DNA of 64,000 nucleotides from Euphorbia lathyris. Its lineage: Eukaryota; Streptophyta; Magnoliopsida; Malpighiales; Euphorbiaceae. Within the stretch, counting starts at the first letter, position 1; each line of letters begins with the position of its first letter. Made by a program: the position numbers and the translations under genes. The notes under the pieces were generated by a model that searched no databases, was not told where the DNA came from, and saw nothing but the letters and a program-made list of their open reading frames with translations. The stretch covers positions 47,452,501-47,516,500 of the forward strand of contig NC_088919.1 in the NCBI RefSeq assembly GCF_963576675.1, in the 5' to 3' direction. Positions 20,877 through 32,693 of this stretch are shown here, in pieces.

Positions 20877-21387
20877 GGTCAACGGCCCCTTCCAATTTTT
20901 TTTGCAAGGATGTGTGTTTCGATTTAAGATTAACAGACTCCCTTGACTCTTTCAGTTTTCTTCTAGTTCCGCCTTGAGTGCATTTTGTATATCTTTCAAT
21001 GATGTAATTAATTAATTTCGTTCCATTTTGATATTTCCTTTTTCTTATTAAGGAACATGATTATTTAATGTCATCATCTTCGGTTTTAATACTTTTATAT
21101 ATATATATATGAAATTAACGCTATGGATATACTACAATATTGGTATATAATATAAATACATCCGTTAAGGTGTTTTCTATAGTTAATTGCATACTACTCA
21201 TCTAACAATAAAAATACAGATAAATTAAGTTCATAAAACAAAAAAAAAAAAGTAATAATAAAGATAAGATCTAACCTAAAAAAGTAATAATAGAGATCCA
21301 AATAAGGTTGGATCCTAAATTGGACCAATAGGAGACATTACTAACTATATCTTCAATTATGAATTTCTTTATTTTATTTTATATATA

Positions 21388-21441
<54 letters not shown>

Positions 21442-22880
21442 TAACGTTATGATCATATTATGAAATTGATATATAACATAAATATATTCGTTTAAGTGTT
21501 TTTTATGGTTATTTTGTTCAAGACTTTCATATAGGTTTTCTTGTAATACCAATGGATAAGGAATTCCTTTCAGTCCCCAAATCTATATGAACATGCATTT
21601 TTCTTTAAATCCAATGCATGTCTGTAAAGGATCGGGTCATATGAAGAATCTCATAACATCCATTCTAAATAAGGCTAAAATTTCATTTTTTTCTTTCTGT
21701 TATTTTCCAAAAGTTTCAAAGACATGGATAACACATTTGTTATCAATAAATGTCCTCATCTGTATATTCCAAAGCTATTTATTGGTAAATATGCAATTTC
21801 CTTCAAATATTAGGGTTAAATTTTGGCAAATATTTAGATAAACTCGTACATTAGGACTAAATCTACACTTCCCTTCTATTTCCTCACTCTCTTCTTCTTG
21901 GATAGTCTCTAGCCTAAAAGTACTGGAAAACTTCTCCAAAGAAACGAAAAGAGCATGTGCGACTGCAATTAAATTGCTTGCATCGTTCATCGGAACCATC
22001 ATTGTTATTATGTTGCATGAAAACTTTAATTCTGAAAAGTTCATTCTAGCCGTGTTGCATAAAAACTTTAATTCTGGAGAATTTTCACGTTTCGAAAACC
22101 TGAAATGAAAGACTAAGAGGGTGTTTGTTTCAGCTTTTCGGAGGAACGTTCAACGTTTTATTCCAAACTGCGGAAAATATATTATTTGTTTAGGTTTATA
22201 TAACCGCAGCGTTTAGCATTTTCTCTAGAAACTGCAACGTTTTAGAGCTTTTCATAAACACTTGTTTATAGTTATTTTTTTGAACCGACTTGTTTATAGT
22301 TATTTGTCATTGACAAACATATCTTCCTTATTTTCATAAAATATGTTTTTTTTAACCTTATTTCTATTTCTATAACATAATTATAGAAAGAACAAGGTTT
22401 TGTTGCGTTCAATAAATTTTCTTTTATTTATATTATTTTTTATTAATTTTTATAATATATTTTTTATTTTATAATTTATTTGTAGATTAATTTAAAACAT
22501 GTCCATATTAGTCATTTTAAATACTTGCAGCAATAGTTCAATATAATTTTATCCAACACTAATAATAAACAGTTAACAGTAACTGTAAATAGCTTACTGT
22601 AATCATAAACAGCTAACGCTAACAGTAACAACTATTAGCTAACAACTGAACCAAACATATTTTAAGTGGCTATTTCAAGAAGATATTTGATGTAACTTAC
22701 AATTTTGGTTGTGGGTGTGGTTTGGTTGTGGGTGTGGTGTGTGTAAGAGAGTGTATCTTTTCAAATAGGAAAAAAGATGTTGCTTTATTAGAAAGTTAAT
22801 TAGTTACTAAACAAATTAATTAAAAGCTTAAAAATGTGAGGAATGTGGTGGATAGAGTGAATAAATATGGATAGAGTGAA
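20877..22880. other. 3' flank of gene A
   Basis: An imperfect repeat of about 60 bp overlaps the stop codon and the first part of the 3' flank (GGATGTGTTTC.ATTTAAG occurs twice, near 20857 and 20907). The rest is AT-rich without a convincing gene and is partly alignable to 54315-55450 (copy II) and 59724-60250 (copy III). It includes a (TA)n run. Confidence 0.5.
21391..21436. repeat. (TA)n microsatellite
   Basis: Uninterrupted alternation of A and T for about 46 bases, present in copy I only. Confidence 0.95.
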
Positions 22881-23253
22881 TAAGCGAGCAATTCTCGCAT
22901 TTATATGCCTTTGTATGAGTTAGTTAGGAATTAGAAATGTTTTATTAACTTTTCGTTGTTTAGGCTCGTTTTCTGATCATTTTAGGCAAATAAGGCCAAA
23001 ATGGCATGTATGTTATAATTCCGTTATCTTTTATAGCTAATTGATCCGCCAAAAGTCGCACCAAACGGAGCGTTTGCTCAAAATGAGCGATTGGCGGGTC
23101 GATTTAGCCTCGAGACTAATGTTATTTGGAGTTTTCGTGCATGCGTAAGGATAAATTCGGGCGAAAATTACATCGTGGAACATCGAGCAACCGTGCGGAA
23201 GCGTGCAGGGCAAAACAGCTCGTCGAACTGACCTTTTTAGGCCAGCTCACCGC

Positions 23254-23337
23254 CAGCTCGCCGAGCAGGCCTCCAGGGGCCTGCTCGGGCGAGCTGGGGG
23301 CCAGCTCGCCGAGCAGTGCGCCCTGCTCGGCGAGCTG
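23254..23337. repeat. Two GC-rich inverted pairs (hairpins)
   Basis: CAGCTCGCCGAGCAGGCC (23254-23271) pairs with GGCCTGCTCGGGCGAGCTG (23278-23296); CAGCTCGCCGAGCAG (23302-23316) pairs with CTGCTCGGCGAGCTG (23323-23337). Loops are about six bases. They lie 115-200 bp upstream of the TATA box at 23454. Confidence 0.85.
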
Positions 23338-24127
23338 ACCTGCGGGAATTAGTCAAAAATGTCAGTTTTGACCCCACGACTCCACGACCGGTCCCACGAC
23401 TTCCAACCTGCATAAGGACACGAAATAGGTCAAAAAGAGGGCCTGAGCTACAACTATAAATAGAACTTTTCCATTGTAAATTAGATATCTTTGATCTTTG
23501 TAATTTTCTTGGCTTTCACCTTGAGAAATCCTCTCCACCTCCTCCATATCGTTCAAACCTCCATCGAAGACACCTTCGAAGCTCCGCTCACCGAGGATTG
23601 CTCAAGCTCCATCCTTAAGTCCTAGGAAGACGCCTGCATTGGTAGACAGGTTCCCTGAAAGGGATTTTTCTTCTTTTATATTCTGTCTAGCCTCTGATCC
23701 ATGTTATGAATCCTAGGCTCATTGTATCTTCGTGACAATACTTTTCATCTTTGATATATATTATAGTTTTGCTTATTCAATTGTTTTATTGCTTTAATCT
23801 TTGTCTTACGCTTTGTCTGATTCGTTTAACTCATTCGATAATCCCAAAATTAAGTTGGCACTTATTGCGAGCTGAATCTGACCTAGTCAGTGCCTATAGG
23901 ATTGACGACCCTATAGAAGATTAAGCCCAAATTGTTGAGCCTTAGAGCTAGTTTCGGCCTTACAATGGAATCACGAACTAGGGACCTCAGGAGGATAGGT
24001 AGGGTTAATCGCCTCGGACACAAGTGACTTAGATTAGGTTTTAATTCCGCTGTCTAAACAATCTATTGTCATTATCATCGTATCCCTTCATGTTCCTTCG
24101 GATAATTACATTGGTAAAAGATCACCT

Positions 24128-24247
24128 AGGAGTAGTTTAACTTAATTAGGGGTAGAGTAACTTAATTAGGCGTAGAATAACTTAGTTAGAATTAGATAAC
24201 TTAGCTAGAAGTAGTATAATTCAACCTAGGAGTAGATTAACTTAAGA
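24128..24247 (+). repeat. Degenerate 20-bp minisatellite, about six units
   Basis: Units of the form AGGNGTAGANTAACTTAATT follow one another with 19-21 bp period. Confidence 0.8.
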
Positions 24248-24416
24248 AAAACCAAACTCAAAACCCCCAAAGCCTAGATAACACCTGAGACCAAGTAGCT
24301 CGATACTTGTGGTAAATAAGTCATGTGGATTCGATACCTGGACTTTCCAGATTTATTACTTGATAACGACGGGGTTCACTTATCCCTTAGTGAGTCTTCT
24401 TTACGGAAGGCGCATC

Positions 24417-25129
24417 ACATATCGATGCTTTCGTGAAGTATGCGAGTGAAATCATGAACTTTTCTACTCGTAGACTTCGCGAAGTAATCGATTTGCAAAG
24501 TAGATCATCGCGTTTTAGGATCTTCGCGAAATCATCGACTACGCGAAGTGATTTCATGGAAAAACACAGAGAAAATAATAGATACTTACATTTTTCGCGC
24601 CTTTCAATCTTAAAAGCGACAATAACAATATGATAAACTGGGGAAAACGATGGAAATAACGTAGAATAACCATTTATTTGATGGTAACAAGAAGAAAAAA
24701 ACCAAGTAACGAGCAGAAATAGGAAGATGAAGAACCATGGCTTCGTTTTCTAGGATTAGGAAGATGAAGAATCAAGAGATGAAGAGAGGAAGAAGAGAAA
24801 TACATTGTGATTTGGAGAAATGGTGCAAATTTCGTGCAATTTAAAGGAAGATAGGAAGATCAAAAGTCTGGGAATCATTAATGGAGGAGCCAACTGTTTC
24901 GCGTAACCAAGGAGAAGGGGGCGTGACCATTCACGTAAGGGGAAAGTGGAAAGGTTAGGGGTATTATGGGAAAGCACACAAAAACAGTCTAGACATGTAG
25001 TAGGTTGAGTAAATGGGCCTCCCATTTGACCTAGTTTTGTAATTTTCCCTATTATTTTTTATCCTTGGTTGAAATAGCTCCTAATTATACTTCAATATTA
25101 TTTTATCACCATAATTAGTATATAGTATT
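24417..25129. other. Unassigned stretch right of the LTR fragment
   Basis: Contains several CTTCGCGAAG-like palindromes (24470-24560) but no convincing ORF. Sequence alignable to copy II resumes about 25051 (TTTTTTATCCTTGGTT, near 55521 in copy II). Confidence 0.4.
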
Positions 25130-25722
25130 TTTTTAAGGATAATGTGTAAAAGTACCCCTAACGTTTACATCTATGAGCAATTTTATCCCTAACGTCTAAA
25201 ATGATGTAATTTTACCTATAATCTAGGCAGCAAAGAGCAATTGTATCCCTAACGTTGGCAGATTGATCAATTTCAGACATTATTATAAGACACAGATATT
25301 GTGCTTCTTATTTTACATCAACTACATATCGGTTGTTTTTAAAAAAAAAGATTTCATATTTTTTATGATTTAATAATAAAATTGTAAATTAATGTTTATG
25401 AATTCGGTGAAATATATGAATATTTTTTGTTCAACTCGTACAAAAGATAGTATATTTTTTTTAAAAAAAATAGTTTTTTTCACGTCTAATCATATGTTTG
25501 TTATATGTTACTAATTAGTGATAAAATGACACTCATGTGAAGTATAGATGACAAGATTTATAACTGAAAGGACAGTTTGATGAATTATTTCTCAAATTGA
25601 CCCAACTTATCAATATTAGGGGTAAAATTGCTCTTGACTGCCAATGTTGGGAGTAAATTGCACCATTTTATATGTTACGGATAAAATTGCTTCTGGTTAT
25701 AAACGTTAGAGGTATTTTTAGG
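25130..25722. mobile_element. MITE-like element with TACCCCTAACGTTTA inverted ends
   Basis: Left arm AAGGATAATGTG..AAGTACCCCTAACG; the right arm is the approximate reverse complement (CGTTAGAGGTATTTTTAGGAT). Copy II lacks it. The interior repeats phrases of the type GGGGTAAAATTGCTC. Related to the element at 57954-58321, whose 9-bp target duplication suggests Mutator. Confidence 0.6.
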
Positions 25723-26205
25723 ATTGAGATAATTGAGTGAACACATTAATTCTATTCCAATTGGTGAAATTTCACCCGATTTAAATGGAGATTTAACAAA
25801 ACCGTTATCCAATAAACTTTAAGAAAATGTATGTGACAAATAAACTTTAATACATGTCACGTGTCACGTGTCAAGACAAGGTGTCAAAGTATCATTACAT
25901 AGCAAAGGGATAACAGTTTTGTCAAGTCTTATCAAAATTGGGTGAAATTCACCAATTAGGATAATTTAGAGGCGAACTGTGATCAAATGGTGGATCTGGA
26001 GCCAAATGATAAAATTTTGGATAAGTCAGGGCTAAATAACACTTTAAGCCGATGTATAAATCTAACAGTGATTGACCAAATTAGATCGATCACTGACCAA
26101 ACAAATACCATTTCCACAATTGTAATTACTCATCATACTAGTAAAATCGTTGTACTCTCTCTATTTTTTTTAATAAAAGTAGTTTAATGTTTTTCATTAA
26201 GGACG
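25723..26205. other. End of copy I and junction to copy II
   Basis: Copy I similarity (to 55590-55847) ends near 25905, in a stretch with a doubled CACGTGTCACGTGTCA. Then follow about 300 bases without recognised features before the LINE. Confidence 0.45.
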
Positions 26206-27905
26206 TTCTCCTCAAATATATGGCTCAAGCTTTGAGCACATTCTGCATAGGCACCTTTCTTTACCCTGGTCGATAAGTGATGAATTTCAGAAGATGGTGA
26301 ATTCGGTTTGGTGGGAAACGAAATCAGGTGGTCGTAAGAACATACACTGGTTTGATTGGACTAAACCGTGTCGCTACAAGGATCAAGGTGGACTTGGCTA
26401 CTGGGATTTACACTTATTCAGTCTTTCTCTCTTAGGCAAGCAGGGCTAGAAATTGATCTCTAGTCCATACGCATTGGTTAGTAAACTCTTTAAAGCAAAA
26501 TACTTCCTTTTTAGATACTTTCCTTTCTTCCAAATTGGGCAGTAATCCTAAATTTGTTTGGAGAAGTGTGTGGAATTCGATTAATGTAATTCGACTTGGT
26601 ATGAGGTGGAGGTTCGGAGATGGTCGTTCGATTGGGGTTTGGCAGGATCCGTAGCTCACTTAGACGGGTAGTTTTTATGCTAACTCCATTTGTCCTCCTA
26701 ATTTGCTTAATGTTTGGTGGTTGATCTATGGGTGCAGGAATCGAAGATATGGGATAGAGAAAAGAGTTTTTCACTATTGGAAAATGATGAAGCAACCATG
26801 GTCTACAACATGTTTATTCCGTCTAGCAATATCCAAGATAAACTATTATGGAACTACACCAAGGACGGTATTTACAACTCGAAGTCGGTGTATAAGGTTA
26901 TCGACAACTTTCTCCATGACAGAACACCTATTGTCGGGTGGTCTCTTCTCTAGAATCTGAACATACCTCAAAAATTAAAAATGTTTATGTGAAAATTTAA
27001 TTCTCGGTGTTTGCCAATGAGGTCCTTACTAAGCCCATGACAAGTTGCAGTCCCTATCGAATGTATCTTGTGAGAACGCGACATCGAATACATTTGGCAC
27101 TTATTTGCAGGGTGTAATTATGATAGGAGTTATTGGACGGCAACATGAATTCATTCCTTTGGAGCTTCGTATGCGGATGCTTTGGATTAGTTTCTAGCAA
27201 ACTATTAGTTTGTAGGAACAATAGAGGTTGCAAGGGCAGTGACGGTTTTGTATACGTTATGGCAGTAGTGGAATAATTCCAAGTTGTCTCCAGTTAAAGT
27301 TGTTCGTAACTCCCTGTAATTTTTGGACGATCGGAATGCGTACAAAACTCAAAAATCTGGGCAGGGGCAGCGTAACGGTGCAGTAGTACATCAATGGCAA
27401 AAACCAAAGTCCTAATTTGTGAAATGTAACCTAGACGGGGTTGTGTTTCGAGCAGTTAACTCCAGTGGCATGAGTGATATTATACGCATAGACTTAGGCA
27501 AATTTTTGGTGTTACACAGTACCTTATTTAGAGGGATTCATGATATGAAAGTAGTGGAAGCGTTGGCTCTTCATGAAATTCTTCAATGGGTCTCCGGTTT
27601 GAATCTATCTAAAGTAGAATTCAAGCTCGATGCAAAGATTATGGTCGAAGGGATTAGCTCTAATAGGCTCGACTTGTCAATTTTTTGTTCAATTCTTGAA
27701 GATTGTAGGGTTATTCTTAAGATTAATCGAGACTTTTATATCTTATTTGTTTTTCATTTGGCGAATGGAGCTGCTCATACTGTTGCTCAACAGTCTCTTT
27801 CCAATGGTAACGATTTCTTTTTGCTTTCAATTCCTAGATGTCGTAGTGATGTTATTACCAATGATTTACATCTCGTTCTTTAATAAAGCTTATTTGTTAT
27901 AAAAA
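26206..27905 (+). pseudogene. LINE (L1-type) ORF2 3' part, copy II
   Basis: Translation with frame shifts gives the end of a plant LINE ORF2. About 26290-26450: VWWETKSGGRKNIHWFDW, then DQGGLGYWDLHLFSLSLLGK. About 26540-26650: NPKFVWRSVWNS, then RFGDGRSIGVWQDP. About 26714-26953: a 79-residue stretch with KSVYKVI. About 26960-27110: a zf-RVT-like region with stops. From 27419-27883: a 154-residue RNase H-like domain (KCNLDGVVF, EALALHEILQW, ANGAAHTVAQQ). A poly-A run follows at 27901-27909. The 5' part with endonuclease and reverse transcriptase is missing. Several stops and frameshifts mark it as dead. Confidence 0.8.
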
Positions 27906-28316
27906 AAAATATTAATTAGACTATTAAATTATGGCTTACCCTTAAAACTTCTCTCTTAAAACTTTACCAGAATTGTTGTTATTAATACCAAATATCTCTC
28001 TTATCATAAATAAGAGAAGATTTGAGAAAAGAATTGTCAAAATTTCATTTGTAATTCAAAACATCATATAAAAAAAACTAACTAGTAATCCTAAAATAAC
28101 ATGTAAAAAACCTGGAAAGAGTAATCCATAAAAGTCTAGAGGAGCTCTATAATAAGGTCTTTACTAATTAGTAATTACGGAAGTCCCATCGCGAAATTAA
28201 CATAAACATTCAGTGCTCTCCACCTTAGGTGCAATGTGTTGGTTTAGGGACAAACAAGTTGAAAGTTAGTGGACCTATAACGACTTTGTCCTAAAAGGGT
28301 GTGTTAGGGTGAACGA
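27906..28316. other. Spacer between LINE end and LTR element, copy II
   Basis: Near-identical counterpart of 8938-9363; no gene seen. Confidence 0.5.
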
Positions 28317-28808
28317 TGTCAACGGGAGAGATCTGGACAACGTGAAAACCCCGTGTGGCGGCTTCCCTAATCCTTTAGCCAGCCCACCAATAAATATTGG
28401 TTTTATCCATTATATGTGTCCCTTTAATGCATATGTTGGCATTCCATCCCGAAAAGTACCCCATATATCAAACCTCGCCCTAGAAGTGACACCAACTATA
28501 CACTATCTTGGAGCCTAAAGTGTCCATTTGGTTCCATCTCTATGGACACATTCGCCTTTTTTCCCTAAGGGTGAATGTCCAACTCTCCCAGTCCTTGATA
28601 GACTAGGGTGGATCGCTTAAGCTAGTGTCGACCACTAACCCAAGGGGTCATGAAGATCCAAGGCCTAAGGTATATTTATCTATTATAGTGTTTCTCATAC
28701 CAACTTGGGATTCACTCCCAATGACCGTTGATATGTTCCATTAGACGTTGCTCCTCAAAGCATCCTCTTCACCTTACCGTTACTTGGGGTTGACTCTGCC
28801 TATGAGCA
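28317..28808 (-). mobile_element. 3' LTR of minus-strand LTR element, copy II
   Basis: Counterpart of 9364-9856, about 492 bp, followed by a polypurine tract read on the minus strand (28811-28831). Its partner LTR is 52956-53438. Confidence 0.6.
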
Positions 28809-31800
28809 AACTCCCCCCATACACTCTCCCCACTTAAAGGGTCAATTTCTCCATTGAACGAGCTTCCCTTCTTTAGATAGAGCTTCACTCTGCACTCGAA
28901 CACTTGATTCTAGTGTTTGCCTGATTGAATTTAAGTCATCTCTCAGATGCTCCAACAATCTGCAACTTGAAATATATTCGAACCACCATAATTCTTTTTG
29001 CTTCGAATCTCAACACACTGAAGTGGAGCTTTTAATCGAACATATTATTGTCAAAAACTCGTTCCTTATCAATAGTAAAAGAAATTTTCGAAGATAAAAA
29101 AAACTTGAAAAATGCTTCTCTATTATTAGGGATTGGCATATGAGTCATTTTCCCTTGATGTTTCTATTAAGAAGGATCATCATATGAGTCTTATTCCTCT
29201 AACCATGTTCTTTTTATTGATTCTTCTTCTATTATACATTATAATCTAACTTCCTCTTTCATGTATCTTGTGTATTATACTACAGAGGAGTCCATACGGG
29301 CCCATTTCCCCTCCCAAACTCGGACAATCATTGTCTTGATGATTATGGTTAAAAGGTTTAGGTCACTGCAGAAGGATTCTAACATCAACTTATCACTAAA
29401 TCATTCACTTTCACTTCCTACTTGATAACTTGCTCATATCTCCGATTACTCACCTTTTTCAATATTTTGTTCACCATCTCAAAGCTTGCATCCTAGACGC
29501 ATCATTTATTTTCAAGTTTGCAGCTTGCAAAAGAAAAAAAGGAATACCATAATATCCGTAATAAAAAAAGAAGTGTGAATGTTGGTACATCAATATATTA
29601 AATGTAAATGTACCAACACTCACAGCTAAAACAAATTCTCAAGGAAATAATATAAATAATAACCACCCATATTCACAAAACAAATGTACATTCACTTATA
29701 TAGATGCTCAAATACTAAAGAACTTTGGTTTAGCGAAATATAAATGTTCAAGAAATTTCACCAGGTAGAAATTGTTACATCAACTGTTTTTCTGCATCAT
29801 CGTATTAGTGTTGAAACACCTTTCCACATGATTTTGATTTGACAAAATTATTTAAGTTAATCCATGATTAAGGGACAATTAAATTTAAGTGCTTTGATTT
29901 AATTGTACTAATATGTTTGTTCAATGTTGAGTATAAATATAAATGGAAATAGAAATAAAAAGTAAGACAGGACGAAGACAGCATAAGAAAACAGCACAAG
30001 CTGAGTGGATTGTAACTCAGTATGACAGAAGATAAGTCATCTTCAGAACAGAAGCTTAAAGATCAAGCAAGTCAGCGAAGCTGAGTAGAACACAACTCAG
30101 TATCAAAAGTAGAAAAGTCATCTTCAGAACTGTGTCTTGCAGAACGAAGCTGACCATGGAAGCTGAGTAAAAGAGAACTCAGTATTTGTATTAGCAAACA
30201 ATCGCAGACAACGGCTATCAAAGACAAGCTGAGTGATCTTCAGGATAGCGCGAATGATCCGTTCACTAAAAGACAAGATCCCGACAACTGTCTACACCAA
30301 TAATAGAAACCTTAGAATTACGCAAAAGCTAATTTCAAGATGCATGGGTCAACTGTTCTTTGGCTAAAAGACAAACTGGCACAAAAAGACGAAACCTGCG
30401 AGAAGAAGACAAACCTGACGCCTGTGGAATTCAGACGACAGGATTGGCCTGCAAATCTGAAGCTGACCAGAGCCTTGTCTCAAAAAGGAGCCGTTTGAAT
30501 TCAACGGACAAATCCAGGATTCAAATCATTAAGCCTCAGACTTCAACTATAAAAGGACAAGTTCATTCTTGGATCCTTTGCCGATTGTGAAAACAAAAAA
30601 GAGAACAAAAGCATACATACAAAAAGCACATCAATACAAGAAAGAGATCGTACGCCAAATTTCTATTCCTGTGTAAAAGCTAGATTGATTTTGTAATCAT
30701 CTAAAGTGTTCTTCATCTGAAAAGAACAACTCTGTATCAATTGTAATAGTTGAGAGAGTGGTGCTGAGTACTCGGTTTGGTACTCAGTGGTAGAGAAATC
30801 TAGGTGTTCAGTTATAGCACTTAGTAGGAGTTGAGTAGACGAATAGAGGACGGTACTCTTGCATATTCAACTGCCTTTTAAACGGTTTGTGCTCTACCTT
30901 TAAAGAGCTCAGTATTGGATTTAAAAAGCCCGGAGGGATTCTGGGGACTGGACGTAGACGGAGAGGCCGAACCAGGATAAGTCACGCTGAGTAAATTCTA
31001 ACTCTCTTTCAATATATATATTTGTATGTGTTGCTTGTCATATTTACTCAGTATATAAATTGCTTAAACTGACACTGAGTAAATCAGAGTGTTGAGTTGG
31101 AAGCTGACTACAAAGGTGTCATTTCCCAACTCACAAGTAAAACAGTTCTAGTCAGTATTTGATTACAGTTGTCTTACGCCTCACTCGGCCACGCTAACCA
31201 AAGCTGAGTTGCGAAACTCAAAGAATTAAATTAATTCAACGCAATTAAAGGGAAAAAGTTACATTAGTTCCTAACCCCCCCCCCCCTTGGAACTAATCAC
31301 AAGGGACCAACAATTAGATCTCTTCAATTTACTGCTAAAAAGATTGAGTGGGAAAACAAAATTCATGTTTGGTCTTTAGAATTGAAAACTTAAACCTTTC
31401 TCCCTTTCATGTACCTTGTTTAACACCAAAGTTTTAGTTTTTCTATTCGGCATCTTACATCATGACCCTTGCTTGGAGTCTAGACAGATGCTTTGGGTAC
31501 TTCTGCCAATCTAAGATTTTGCTCGTCTCAACTCATATCTTATGCCTCATCTCACTACATTGGATCTCTTCAATCTTTTATCGTGAAATGAGTTTGGGGT
31601 TGAAACCTAACAACAGAACCCTAGAAATGAAATCTCGGGGTTCGCCCATGATAATTACGATAATGTGCCTAGGTCAATTTGGGTCATGATCTTGCTTTAC
31701 CTAATTTCATTATCAACCCTTGACTCAAATATTTTTACTTGAATGCGTGGAACCGATGGCTACATGCATATCATTTTTATTCATAGCTCTCGCTTGACTC

Positions 31801-32511
31801 AATGACTTGCTTCCCTTTGAATTCGCCTCGGTTTATGTTGGGAAAATTTCACTGCTCCACTTAACTGTCCACCTACAATTTTGAATGAATGTTTGCACGT
31901 TGCACATTCTTTTTATTTGGATCATATCTCGATTTCCCATGTCTAATTCTCAGTTAGTTTTCGTTGCTTTCATTATGGCATAACCATTTGACTCGTCCTG
32001 AGGTTTACCATTTTGCTCAAGCTTTCTCTAAATTCAAATACCTACACAACAACTCATTCTGTTTGCACATGAGTTATTTTAGGCATCCCCTCCAGAGATC
32101 TCACTACAAACAAGAACAACACATCTATGAATTATCTTAGGCATCCTCTCGATACTTTCATAGTAAGCACAAAAGGGTACTCCTTCGACACTAGAAAATC
32201 ACAATGGGCATCCTCCACCCTGGATTATCTCAATCCGAAAATATCATCATTTTCATAATGACCTCTGCCAATAAATTTCTCAAGTGATGACATGTTATAC
32301 TTTTCTCAATCAAACATTGCATTTGGCACTAAATTGGACCGGACCCCAAACTCATATCAATCTCAAAATCTCTACTCGTTGGCCCTTGGCCTTTGAGTTT
32401 TCGTAATTTCATCTCATGATCTTCTTTGGTCAAACGAATATTTCTTTATTTTATCCTCATATGGCCTTTTATGGCCAATGAAGTGTTTGTTCGGATTTAT
32501 CCTAGACCGTG
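28809..32511 (-). mobile_element. Internal region of minus-strand LTR element, copy II, first part
   Basis: Matches 9857-12017 of copy I except for the copia solo LTR at 29809-31312. Non-coding. It is broken off at 32511 by the Athila-like array and resumes at 52395. Confidence 0.55.
29809..31312 (+). mobile_element. Solo LTR of the Sirevirus-like copia family (1504 bp)
   Basis: Begins TGTTGAAACACC and ends CCAACA, flanked by the perfect 5-bp duplication ATTAG (29804-29808 and 31313-31317). Copy I has the empty site with a single ATTAG at 10848-10852. TATA box CTATAAAAGG at 30548-30557. Three paired heptamers GCTGAGT-N8-ACTCAGT at 30000-30021, 30080-30101 and 30162-30183. C12 tract (31275-31286) between TTAGTTCC and GGAACTAA. 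Same family as the LTR at 7161. It presumably arose by recombination between the two LTRs of a full element. Confidence 0.95.
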
Positions 32512-32545
32512 GGGGGCGTATGTCGGCGACTCTCTTTCTTGCCAT
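32512..32545 (-). pseudogene. Envelope-like ORF, unit 1: first codons only
   Basis: The ATG at 32545 and following MARKRVADIRPP match the starts at 40062 and 47758. Similarity stops at 32512, the left edge of the array, where host sequence begins. An internal TATA box lies at 32640-32647. Confidence 0.7.
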
Positions 32546-32693
32546 GGCAATGGTGATAAATGGAGGAGGGTTGAGAGAAGATGGAAGAGTGTGATAAAGT
32601 TGGGAAAATAGTGATGGAAGAAGAAGGAGAAAGAAGAGGTATATATAGGGGGAAAGTGGGGAATCCAAGCAAAGCTCGGATTCCCAGAGGGGT

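Larger units (their letters stand above)
23011..24416 (+). mobile_element. LTR or LTR fragment of a Ty3/gypsy-like element
   Basis: The sequence is missing from copy II, so inserted. A TATA box CTATAAATAG lies at 23454-23463. Upstream of it are two GC-rich inverted pairs (23254-23296 and 23302-23337). Downstream is a minisatellite (24128-24247) and a phrase about 24320-24370 (GATTCGATACC.GGA..TTATTACTTGAT) that also occurs, inverted, in the Athila-like LTRs. It starts TGTTATAATTCCG and may end GGCGCATCA. No coding region and no clear target duplication were found, so it may be a solo LTR or a truncated element; the ends are tentative. Confidence 0.5.
8566..25905. repeat. Host segment copy I (of three)
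   Basis: This stretch matches 27515-32511 plus 52395-55847 (copy II), and in part 55848-60250 (copy III), in the same order and orientation: LINE end, minus-strand LTR element, gene for the 77-residue protein, and 3' flank. Segments absent from the other copies are 12976-15467, about 15750-18891, 19203-20342, about 22881-25050 and about 25130-25722. All of these look like transposable elements, so the copies diverged mainly by insertion. Boundaries are by eye and good to some tens of bases. Confidence 0.8.

Noticed and set aside
26432..26795. Minus-strand ORFs over the LINE remnant
   Set aside because: The plus strand translates to LINE ORF2 here; these are antisense shadows.
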